Assembly: GCA_036264355.1 (NCBI GenBank)
Contig: DATARD010000023.1
Location: 4,597 to 68,596 of the forward strand
DNA from: UBA5704 sp036264355
GTDB lineage: Bacteria > Acidobacteriota > Thermoanaerobaculia > Multivoradales > UBA5704
DNA: 64,000 nucleotides
Direction of reading: 5' to 3'
The notes under the pieces were generated by a model, which saw only the letters and a program-made list of their open reading frames with translations, ran no database searches and had not been told where the DNA came from. A program made the position numbers and the translations under genes. This document shows positions 45,101-57,100 of this stretch, piece after piece (the stretch's first letter is position 1; every line of letters begins with the position of its first letter).

Positions 45101-48100
45101 CGCGAGGCGGTGGTGGTGGCGCGCGAGGACGCCCCAGGAGACCGGCGCCTGGTCGCCTATGTGGCCGGTAATGATTCCGGCACTACGGTCGGCGAGCTGC
45201 GCCAGGGATTGCGCGAGCGGCTGCCGGAGCCCATGGTGCCGGCCATTTTCGTCGCGCTCGCGGCGCTGCCCCGCACCGCCAACGGCAAGGTGGACCGGCA
45301 GGCCCTGCCGGCACCGGAATGGCAGAGCGCCGAGAGGGTCTATCGCGCGCCGCGGACGCCGGTCGAGAAGGTCGTCGCCGGCATCTGGACCGAGCTGCTC
45401 GGCCTACCCGCGGGGCAACAGATCGGGGCGGATAGCCACTTCTTCGACCTCGGCGGCCATTCGCTCCTGGCCACGCGGGTGACGTCGCGCCTGCGTGCCA
45501 CCTTCGGCGTCGAGATGCCGCTGCGCACCCTCTTCGAGGCCCCGGTGTTGGCGGACCTCGCCGCCCGGGTCGAAGCGGCGCGGCGGAGCGGCGCGGTTCC
45601 GATCCCTCCCTTGGTCCCGGTCTCCCGCGAAGGGCCTCTCCCTCTCTCGTTCGCCCAGCAGCGGCTCTGGCTCATCGATCAGCTCGAGCCGGGCAGCCCG
45701 CTCTACAACATGCCCGGAGCGCTGCGGATTGAAGGACCGCTGGACTCCAGGATTCTGGCGCTCTGCCTCGGCGAGATCGTCCGCCGGCACGAGGCGTTGC
45801 GCACGGTGTTCGCGGTGCGGGATGGTGCGCCGGTGCAGGTGATTCAGCCGGCGACTCCGTTCGTGCTGCCGGTGGTGGATCTGGCGGCGCTGCCGGAGCC
45901 AACCCGCGAGGCGACGGCCGCCACCCTGCTCGCGGAGGAGGCCGTCCGCCCGTTCGATCTGGCTCGCGGTCCGCTGCTGCGCGCCATCTTGCTGCGCGTT
46001 GCTGACGAGAATCACGTCCTCGCGCTGACCCTGCATCACATCGTGAGCGACGGCTGGTCGCTGGGCGTCCTGGTGCGCGAGCTGACGGCTCTCTATCCGG
46101 AGCTTGCCGCGGGCCGGCCGGCGCCGTTGCCCGAGCTGCCGGTGCAGTCCGCGGATTTCGCGGTGTGGCAGCACTCCTGGCTGCGCGGCGAGGTGCTGGA
46201 GAACGAGATCTCCTTCTGGCGCCGGCAGCTCGCGGGTCTGCCGCCTCTCCTGGAGCTGCCCACCGACCGGCCGCGGCCGGTGGTGCAGAGCTACCAGGGC
46301 GGGTCGCGGCCGGTGCGGCTGCCGGCCGCGCTCACCCGGCAGGCCGAGGCCGTCGCCCGGCGCGAGGGGGCGACGGTGTTCATGGTGCTGCTGGCCGCCT
46401 TCCAGGCTCTCCTGGCGCGCCTCAGTGGGCAGCAGGATCTCGCGGTGGGCTCGCCCGTCGCCGGGCGCAACCGGGTGGAGACCGAGGGATTGGTCGGGTT
46501 CTTCGTCAACACTCTGGTGCTGCGCGGCGACCTGTCTGGAGCGCCCACCTTCCGCGCGCTGCTCGGCCGGACCCGCGAGACCGCCCTCGCCGCCTGGCTG
46601 CACCAGGACGTGCCGTTCGAAAGACTGGTCGAGGAGCTGGCATCGGAGCGGAGCCTGGCGCAGTCCCCCTTGTTCCAGGTGATGCTCGCGTTGCAGAACG
46701 TTCCGGTCGAGAGCCTGGAGATCGAGAGCCTGCGCCTGCGGCCGATCGAGGTGGAAACGACGGCGGCGAAATTTGATCTCACGCTCAACCTCGCGGAGCA
46801 CGGCAGTGTTCTGGGTGCTCTGGCCGGTACGGTCGAATACGCCACCGCGCTGTTCGACGGCACGACCATCGACCGCCTGGCCGGCCAGTACGAGCGGCTG
46901 CTCACCGCGGCCCTGGCGGCGCCGGAGCTGCCGGCGTTGGATCTGCCGCTGCTGTCCGCGGCCGAGCGGCACCAACTCCTGCGGGAGTGGAGCGACACCG
47001 CGGCCGTCTTCCCGCGCGAGGCGACTCTGCACGGTCTCTTCGCCGCGCAGGCGGAGCTCTCGCCCGACGCGGTGGCGGTGGAGCAGGGAGGCGAGAGGCT
47101 GACCTACGGGGAGCTGCGACGGCGGGCCGGGCGGATCGCCCGCCGGCTGGGGGCCCGGGGGCTGCGGCCGGAGGAGCGGGTGGCGGTGTTCGCCGAGCGC
47201 TCGCCGGACCTGATCGCGACGCTCCTGGGCATCCTTGAGGCCGGGGGTGCCTACCTGCCGCTCGATCCCGCCTCTCCGGCGGAACGCCTGCATTGGATGC
47301 TCCGCGACGCGGGCGCAACCCTGCTCGTGGACCTGCTGGAAGGTGAAGAGCCCGCGGCCGGCCCGCCCCTGCCCGCCTTGCCCAACATCCCGGCCGAGTC
47401 CCTGGCCTATGTGATGTACACCTCGGGCTCGACCGGCATGCCCAAGGGTGTGGCGGTCACCCACCGCAACGTGATCCGGCTGGTGCGTGGCGCCGGATAC
47501 GCGCGTTTCGGGCCGGAGCAGACCTGGCTCCAGTACGCCCCGGTCTCCTTCGACGCCTCGACCCTGGAGATCTGGGCGCCCCTCCTGAACGGCGGCCGGC
47601 TGGTGCTGTTTCCCGGGCGGATCGGATCGCTCGACGAGCTGGCGCGGGTGGTGGAGACCCACGGCGTCACCTCGGCCTGGCTCACCGCGGGTCTGTTCCA
47701 CGAGATGGTGGACAGCCGCCTGGACGGCTTGCGGTCGTTGTCGCAGCTCCTGGCCGGCGGCGATGTGGTCTCTCCCGTGCATGCCCGCCGGGCTCTCGAA
47801 GCCCATCCCGGCCTCACCCTGATCGACGGCTACGGTCCGACCGAGGGGACCACGTTCACCTGCTGCCACCGGATGACCGAGGCGCGGCAGGTGGGAGGAG
47901 ACAGCGTACCGATCGGCCGGCCGGTCGCCAACGCCCGGGTCCGGGTGCTGGACGAGCGCTTCGATCCGGAGCCGATCGGAGTGTGGGGCGAGCTGTACGC
48001 GGGGGGCGACGGCTTGGCGCGCGGCTACCTGGGGCGGCCGGAGCTGACGGCGGAGCGTTTCGTGCCGGATGCCTTCGGAGAGGCCGGGGGCCGGCTCTAC

Positions 48101-51100
48101 CGGACGGGAGACCGCGTGCGCCAGCGGGCGGACGGCCTGCTGGAGTTTTCCGGCCGCCTGGACGGTCAGGTGAAGATCCGCGGCTTCCGCATCGAGCCGG
48201 GCGAGATCGAGGCGGAGCTGGTGGCACTGCCCGGAGTCCGCGAGGCGGTGGTGGTGGCGCGCCAGGATCGAGACCGGGAGATCCGACTGGTCGCCTATGT
48301 GGCCGGCGAGGTCGCGCCCGAGGAGCTGCGCGCCTCGCTGCGCAAGCGGCTACCGGACTCCATGGTGCCGGCCGCCTTCGTGACGCTCGCGGCGCTGCCC
48401 CTCACCGCCAACGGCAAGGTGGACCGGAAGGCGCTGCCGGCTCCGGAGTGGCCGGCCGCTGCGGCGAGCCCCCTGGCGCCGCGCACTCCGGTCGAAGAGA
48501 TCCTCGCCGGCATCTGGTCCGAGTTGCTCGGAGTCGAACGGATCGGCGTGACGAGCCACTTCTTCGAGCTGGGCGGCCACTCGCTGCTGGCGACTCAGGC
48601 CGTGTCGCGCCTGCGCGGCGCCTTCGGCGTCGAGCTGCCGGTGCGCGACCTCTTCGAAGCCCCGGTGCTGGCGGACCTCGCCGTCCGGGTCGAGGCCGCT
48701 TTGCAATCGACATTGCACGCGTCGCGCTCCGGCGCGGCTCCGCCTCTCGTCCCGGTCCCCCGGGAAGGGCCCTTGCCCCTCTCGTTCGCCCAGCAGCGCC
48801 TCTGGTTCATCGACCGGCTCGCACCGGGCAATCCGCTCTACAACGTGCCGGTGGCGCTGCGCGTCGAAGGGCCGCTGCGCGCCGCGGTGCTGGCGCGCTG
48901 CCTCGGCGAAATCGTGCGCCGGCACGAGGCGCTGCGCACGGTCTTCACCGCGCGGGACGGCGCGCCGGTGCAGGTGATTCAACCGGCAGTGCCGCTCGTC
49001 CTGCCGGTGGTGGACCTGTCGGGCCTGGCGGAGACAGAACGCGAGGCGACCGCCTTCGCCCTCGCCGGTGAAGAAGCCGGCCGCCCGTTCGATCTCGCGC
49101 GCGATCCGATGCTGCGCGGCCTGCTGGTGCGGATCGGGGCGGGAGACCACCTCGCCGCGCTCACCATGCACCACATCGCGAGCGACGGCTGGTCGATGGG
49201 CGTCCTGGTCCGCGAGGTCGCCGCCCTCTACGCGGCGCAGCCGTCGTCCCTGCCGGATCTGCCGGTGCAGTATGCGGACTTCTCGGCATGGCAAGCCTCC
49301 TGGCTGCGGGGCGAAGTCCTGGAAAGCGAGATCGCTTTCTGGCGCCGGCAGCTCGCGGGCTTGCCGCCGCTTCTGGAGCTCCCCACCGACCGGCCGCGGC
49401 CGGCGGTGCAGAGCTTCCGCGGCACCTCGCGTCCGTTGCGGCTGCCGGCCGGGCTCGCCCGGCAGGCCGAAGAGCTTGCCCGGCGCGAGGGGGTGACGCT
49501 TTTCATGGTGCTGCTGGCCGTCTTCCAGACCCTCCTGGCGCGCACCTCCGGCCGGCGGGATCTCGCCGTGGGCTCGCCCATCGCCGGGCGCAACCGGCTG
49601 GAGATCGAGGGCCTGATCGGGTTCTTCGTCAACACGCTCGTCCTGCGCGGAGATCTCTCGGGTGAGCCCACCTTCCGCGAGCTGCTCGGCCGGGTGCGCG
49701 AGACCGCCCTCGCCGCCTGGCTGCACCAGGACGTGCCGTTTGAAAAGCTGGTCGAGGAGCTGGCGCCGGAGAGAAGCCTCGCCCATGCCCCCCTGTTCCA
49801 GGTGATGCTCGTATTGCAGAACGCTCCGGCCGGGAGCCTGGAGATCGAGCGCCTGCGCCTGCGGCCGGTCCACGTGGACGGGACGACGGCGAAGTTCGAT
49901 CTCACCGTGAGCTTCGCGGCGGACACCGAGGGGATGGGCGGGCTGTCCGGTTTCGCCGAGCACGCCACCGACCTGTTCGACACCGCGACCGTCGACCGTT
50001 GGCTCGGGCATTTCGAGCGGCTGCTGGCGGCGGCGCTCACCCGCTCCGGCGAGCCCGTCTTCGAGCTGCCGCTGCTGGGCGAGGCCGAACGCTTCCAGAT
50101 CCTGGTCGAATGGAATGACACCGCGCCGAACACGCCGATCACCTCGGCGCCCCGCGACGGCGTCTGGGAGCTGTTCGCCGCGCAGGCCCGGCGGACTCCG
50201 GACGCCGTCGCCGTGGTCTGCGGCAACGACCAGAACGCGGCGCTGACCTACGCCGAGCTTGCCGTCCGGGCCGGCCGTCTCGCCCGGTGCCTGCGCCGCC
50301 GCGGCGTCGGACCGGACGTCCTGGTCGGCCTGTTCGCCGAGCGCTCGCTGGACATGATCGCCGGCATGCTCGGCATCTTCCAGGCCGGCGGCGTCTGCGT
50401 CCCGCTCGACACCCGCCACCCCGCGCAACGCCTGGCCTTCCTGCTCGACGACACCCGCGCTCCGGTGGTGCTGACCCGGGCGCATCTGCGCGACCGGCTG
50501 CCGGCCGGCGGCTTCACGGCCGTCCTCCTCGACGGGGGTGAGGGGCTCAACGGTGCGGCTTTCCAGGCCCTCTCCGAGACCGCGCCAGACAACCTGGCTT
50601 ACGTGGTCTTCACCTCGGGCTCGACCGGGCGGCCCAAAGGGGTGGCCCTCTCGCACGGGGCTCTGCGCAACGTGATCGACTGGCATGTGGCCGCGTTCCT
50701 GGGCGGCGTGCGGACCCTGCAGTTCGCCCTGCTGAGCTTCGACGTCAGCTTCTACGAAATGTTCGTCTGCTGGGCCTCCGGCGGCACCCTGGTCATGGTG
50801 CCGGACGAGTCGCGCCGCGACATGCCGGCGCTGGCCGGTCTGCTGGTGGAGCAACGCATCGAGAAGGCGATCCTGCCGGTCGTCGTGCTGCAACAGCTCG
50901 CGGAGCTGTTCGCCGGCCGGCGGGAGCTGCCGCCGCTGCGGGAGATCACCACCACCGGCGAGCGGTTGCAGACCAGCCGGGCGATGGCGGCACTATTGCG
51001 ACGCCTCCCGGGGTGCGCCTTCCACAACCACTACGGCCCCTCCGAAACCCATGTGGCGACCGCGTACACGCTCCATCCCGATCCGCGGGACTGGGCGGCC

Positions 51101-54100
51101 GAGCCGCCGATCGGCCGGCCGATCCGGGGCTCCTCGGCGCATGTCCTCACCCCCGGCCTGCTGCCGGCCCCGGTGGGCGTGCCCGGGGATCTCCACCTCG
51201 GCGGCGTCTGCCTGGCGCGCGGCTACCTGGGACGGCCCGGCCTCACCGCCGAGCGGTTCGTCCCCGACCCGTTCGGCGGCGCGCCGGGTTCCCGCCTGTA
51301 CCGCACCGGCGACAAGGTGCGGCTGCTGGCGAACGGCGACCTGGAGTACCTGGGCCGTCTCGACGACCAGGTCAAGATCCGCGGCTTCCGCATCGAGCCG
51401 GGGGAGATTGAAGCGGCGCTGGTGGCGCTCCCCGGCGTCCGCGAAACGGTGGTGGTGGCACGGGAGAGCACCCCCGGCAACCCGCGGCTGATCGCCTACG
51501 TGGTGGGTGACCTTGCGCCCGACGAGCTGCGCCGGGGATTGCGCGAGCGGCTGCCGGAGCACATGGTGCCGGCGGTCTTCGTGAGCCTCGCGGCGCTCCC
51601 CACCACCCCCAACGGCAAGGTGGACCGGAAGGCCCTGCCGGTGCCGCAATCACCGGTCCCCCAGGCGGCCGGCCTGGAGCCGAGGACACCGGTCGAGACG
51701 ATCCTCGCCGGCATCTGGTGTGAGGTTCTGGAGGTGCCGCGGGTCGGCTTCGAGGAGAACTTCTTCGACCTGGGCGGGCACTCGCTGCTGCTCCCCAAGG
51801 TCCAGGCCCGCGTGCGCGACAGGATCGGCCGGGAGGTTAGCCTGGTGGAGCTGCTCACCCACACCACCGTCCGTGCCTTGGCGAGCCATCTGGAGCCACC
51901 CGGTGAGTCGGCTCCGGAGATGTCGGCGATGCCAGCAGTGCGCGCCGCCGGAGACACCGCCATCGCCGTTGTCGGTCTCGCCGGCCGCTTTCCCGGGGCT
52001 TCCGGCGTCGAGCAGCTCTGGGCCAACCTGTGCGCCGGCGTCTCCTCGATCGCCCGCTTCAGCGCCGCGGAGCTCGCCGCGGCCGGCGTCGATCCCGCTC
52101 TTGCGCGCGATCCCCGCTACGTCCCCGCGGCAGGCGTGCTCGACGGCGTCGAGCTGTTCGACGCCGGCTTCTTCGGCTACAGCCCGCGCGAGGCCGAGAT
52201 CCTCGATCCGCAGCAGCGCGTGTTCCTCGAATGCGCCTGGGAGGCCCTGGAGAACGCCGGCTACGACTCCGCGCGAACGCCGGGGCCGGTCGGCATGTTC
52301 GCCGGCCTCGGATTCAACCTGTACCTGCATCAGCTCCTCGCCGGCCTCGACCGCTCGACGGTGGGCGATCTCCAGCTTCTGCTGGGCAACGACAAGGACT
52401 TCCTGCCCACCCGCGCCTCCTACAAGCTGGACCTCAAGGGACCCAGCATGGCGGTGCAGACCGCCTGCTCCAGCTCGCTGGTGGCGGTCCACCTGGCGTG
52501 CCAGAACCTCCTCCTCGGCGCCTGCGACATGGCGCTGGCCGGGGGCGTTTCCATCTCCCTGCCGCAGCGCGCCGGCTATCTCTACCAGGAGGGCGGCATC
52601 CTCTCTCCCGACGGCTGCTGCCGCGCCTTCGACGCCGAGGCGCGCGGCTCGGTGCCCGCGAGCGGCGCCGGCATCGTGGTGCTCAAGCGGCTGGCCGACG
52701 CGCTGGAGCAGGGGGACACCATCCGCGCCGTCATCCGCGGCTCGGCGGTCAACAACGACGGCTCGGGCAAGGCCGGCTACACGGCGCCGAGCGTCGCGGG
52801 GCAGGCCGAGGTGATCACCGCGGCGCTGGCCGCCGCGGGGATCGATCCGGCCACCGTCTCCTACGTCGAGACCCACGGCACCGGCACCGTGCTGGGCGAT
52901 CCGATCGAGGTCGAGGCCCTCACCCGGGCCTTCCTGCGCGGCGGGCCTCGCGATCGCTCCTGTGCTCTCGGCTCGGTCAAGAGCAACCTGGGGCACCTGA
53001 ACGCGGCCGCCGGCGTCACCGGGCTGATCAAGACGGTGCTGGCGCTCCAGCACGGCGTCCTGCCGCCGAGCCGCGATTTCTCGCGGCCGAACCCGCGGAT
53101 CGATTTCGCCGCTGTTCCTTTCCACGTGCAGACCGAGACGGCCCTCTGGGAGCGGGACGCCGCGCCGCGCCGCGCCGGGGTCAGCTCGTTCGGCATCGGC
53201 GGCACCAACGCCCACGCGGTGCTGGAGGAGGCTCCGGCCGCCGAGCCCTCCGGTCCGTCGCGGCCCTGGCAGGTGCTGCTGCTCTCGGCGCGCACTCCGG
53301 AGGCCCTCGAAGCCGCGACGGACAATCTCGTGGCCCACCTGGAAGCGGTCCCCGGACAGAATCTCCCAGACATCGCCTACACCCTGCGTGCCGGCCGCCG
53401 GCCCTTCGCGCACCGCCGCGCCGTGGTGGCGGCGAGCCGCGAGGAGGCCGTGGCGGCTTTGCGGTCGCGGGACCCCAGGCGGGTGTGGACCGCCTCCCAA
53501 GAGCCGGGGCGCCGGTCGGTGGCCTTCCTCCTGCCCGGGGTCGGCGACCAGTATCCGGGCATCGCCCGTGGCCTCTACCATGAGGAGCCGGTGTTCCGGC
53601 GGGAGATCGATCGCTGCGCCGAGCTGCTCCTGCCGCACCTCGGGCTCGACCTGCGGGAAGTGCTGTTCGCTGGGGGCGAGGGCCCCGGTCTGCACGCCCT
53701 GCTCGGGCGGGAGCCCGTCGTGCGAACCCTCCTCCAGGAGACCTGCGTCGCGCAACCGGCGATGTTTGCCGTGGGCTATGCGCTCGCGCGGTTGTGGATG
53801 TCGTGGAACGTGCAGCCGGCGGCCCTCCTCGGCTACAGCCTGGGGGAGTACACGGCCGCCTGTCTGGCCGGCGTGATGGAGCTCTCCGATGCCCTGGCAC
53901 TGGTGGCCCGGCGCGCCCGCCTGATCGGCGACCTCGCCCCGGGAGCCATGCTCGCCGTGCCGCTCTCCGAGGAGGAGACGCGGGCGCGGCTCGGTGGCCC
54001 CTTGGGATCGGATCTGTCGCTCGCCGCGGTCAACGCTCCGGCGGTGTCGGTGGCCGCGGGGCCTCCCGAAGCGATCGCCGGGCTGGAGAGGCGGCTGGCG

Positions 54101-57100
54101 GAGGAGGGGCTCCCGTGCCGCCGGCTGCAAGCGGCGCAGGCGTTCCATTCCTGGATGATGCAGCCGGCCGCGGAGGCGCTGCGGGAGCTGATGCGCTCGA
54201 TTCCCCTGTCCCCGCCGCGTATCCCCTGGCTCTCGAACGTCACCGGGACGTGGATCGAGCCCGCCCAGGCCACCGATCCGGACTATTGGGTGAGCCACCT
54301 CCTGTCGACCGTCCGCTTCGCCGGCGGGATCGCCGAGCTGTGGCGCGAGCCGGGGCGGATCCTGCTCGAGATGGGGCCGGGTCAGACCCTGGGCAGCCTG
54401 GCGCTCCAGCAGATCCCGGAAGGCGGCGCGGACCGTGCCGTGCTCTCCTCCCTGCGCCACCCGCTCGACCGGCAGCCGGACCAGAGGTTCCTGCTGCACA
54501 GCCTGGGCCGCCTCTGGCTGGCCGGCGTGGAGGTCGACTGGTCCGGCTTCCACGGCGGCGAGCGCCGCCGCCGGGTGCCGCTGCCGGCCTATCCGTTCGA
54601 ACGGCAGCGGTATTGGATTGAGACGGGGATTGAGACGGGGATCGAACCGGGGATTGAGCCGGGGATCAAACCAGGCAAAACGGTGTTGACGACCGCAGAC
54701 AGGGCCGGCTGGTTCCATGCGCCCTCCTGGAAGCGCGATCCCCACCCGCGGAGCTCCGCACCGGTCGACCCCACCGGCCGCTGGCTCGTGCTGCTCGATC
54801 CGCTCGGCCTCGGAGACCTGCTGGCGCGGCGCCTGACCGCCGCCGGCTGCGCGGTGGCGACGGTCAGTCTGTCCCAGGGGGGCCAGACCGGCGATTTCGA
54901 CGCCCTGCTCTCCGGCCTCGGCGGGCCGCCCGACCGCGTCCTTCATCTCTGGAGCCTCGGCGCGCCGGACGGGCTGGAGCGCGGCGGTTGGGACCTGACC
55001 GGCCTCGCCCGGGTCCTGGCCCGGCAGGGTCCGGCCGAGATCTGCGTGATCGCCGACGGCCTCTGCGACGTCGAGCGGAAGGACTCGCTCCACCCCGGGA
55101 AGGCGGCCCTGCTCGGGCCGCTGCGGGTGATCCCCCGGGAGCATCCGGGGATCTCCTGCCGCCTGATCGACGTCGATGCCGGCGAGATCGGGCCGAAGCT
55201 GGAGGCCCGGCTGCTCGCGGACCTCGCGGAGCGGACCGCCGAGCCGGTGGTCGCCTGGCGCGGCCCTTATCGCTGGTTGCCGGTGTTCGCGCCGGTTCCG
55301 CTCGCGCCGGCCGCGCTGCACAAAGCGGGGAGGGCGGGGGGGACGTACCTGATGATCGGAGGCGCCGGCCTCGACCTCGCCGGCCCTCTTGCGGCCGCCG
55401 GGGCCGCGGTGTCCGCGCTCGCCGCCGAGGAGGTGAACGAGACCGTCCTGGACCACGCCGCCGCTGCGGCCCGCCGCGGCGATCCTCCGGACTTCCTCGT
55501 CCTCTTCACCGCGCTCGACGCGCTGGCGGCCGGTGCCGGTGCCGGAGCCATTTGCGGCGCCTTCGCCCGCGAGCGGAGCGCCCGCGGCGAGATGCCGGTG
55601 ACCGCCATCCACTGGGGCCGCGGTCTGACCGTCGAAGAGCGGCTGGATGCGCTCGGCCGCATCCTGGAGAGCGGCCTCCCCGAAGTCGTGGTGTCGCCCG
55701 GCGATCTCGCCAGCGATCTCGCCACGGTGCTCCGCGCCGCGGCGGCCCCGGCCGAGGCTCTCGCTGAAGCAGCGGCGCCGGGCCGGAAAAGGCATCCGAG
55801 ACCGGCTCTGCAGACCCCCTGGGCCGCGGCAGCGACGGCGACCGAGGAGACGGTGGCGGCGCTCTGGGGAGAGCTGCTGGGCATCGAGCCGATCGGAGTC
55901 CACGACAACTTCTTCGAGCTTGGCGGGCACTCGCTGCTCGGCCTCCAGGCCGTCTCGCGGATCCAGGCCCGGCTCGGCTTCGAGCTCTCCCTGCGAACCC
56001 TCTTCGAGGCGCCGACCGTGGCCGCCCTGGCCGCGGAGGTGGACGCCTGCCGCCTGCGCGGCGAGACCGCGGCGGCTGCGGCCTTCGCCGCGGTCCCCCG
56101 GGACGGGCGGCTGTTGCCCCTGTCGTTCGCGCAGCAGCGCCTCTGGTTCATCGATCAGCTCGAGCCGGGCAGTCCGCTCTACAACCTCCCGGCGGTGCTG
56201 CGCGCCGAAGGGCCGCTGAGCCCCACGGTGCTGGCGCGCTGCCTCGGCGAGGTCGTACGCCGGCACGAGGCGCTGCGCACAGTCTTCGCCCTCGTTGAGG
56301 GCATGCCGGTGCAGGTGATCCAACCGGCGGCGCCGTTCCTTCTGCCGGTGGTGGACCTGGCGGGGCTGCCGGAGAGCCCGCGCGAGGCGGCGGCCCGCGC
56401 CCTGGCCGGTGAAGAAGCCGGCCGCCCGTTCGATCTCAGTCGCAGCTTCATGCTGCGCGGCGTGCTGCTGCGGCTCGCGGAGGAAGACCATGTCGTCGCA
56501 TTGACCATGCACCACATCGCGAGCGACGGCTGGTCGATCGGTATCCTGATCCACGAGGTCACGGTTCTCTACGATGCACGGGCTGAAGACAGCGCGGGCC
56601 GGCCCTCCCCCCTGCCGGAGCTTCCGGTGCAGTACGCGGACTTCTCGGCGTGGCAATCCTCCTGGCTGCGCGGCGAGGTCCTGGAGAACGAGATCTCCTT
56701 CTGGCGCCGGCAGCTCGCGGGGCTGCCGCCGCTCCTGGAGCTCCCCACCGACCGGCCGCGGCCCGCGGTGCAGAGCTACCGCGGCGCCTCCCGGGCGCTG
56801 CGGCTGCCGGCCGCGCTCACCCGGCAGGCCGAGGCGCTGGGCCGGCACGAGGGAGCGACGTTCTTCATGGTGCTGCTGGCCGGCTTCCAGGCCCTGCTGG
56901 CGCGGTCCAGCGGCCAGGACGATCTCGCGACCGGCTCGCCCATCGCCGGGCGCAATCGGGTGGAGACCGAGGATCTGATCGGGTTCTTCGTCAACACCCT
57001 GGTGCTGCGCGGCGATCTGACGAGTGCGCCCTCGTTCCGGGAGCTGCTCGGCCGCACCCGCGAGACCGCGCTCTCCGCCTATCTGCACCAGGATCTGCCG

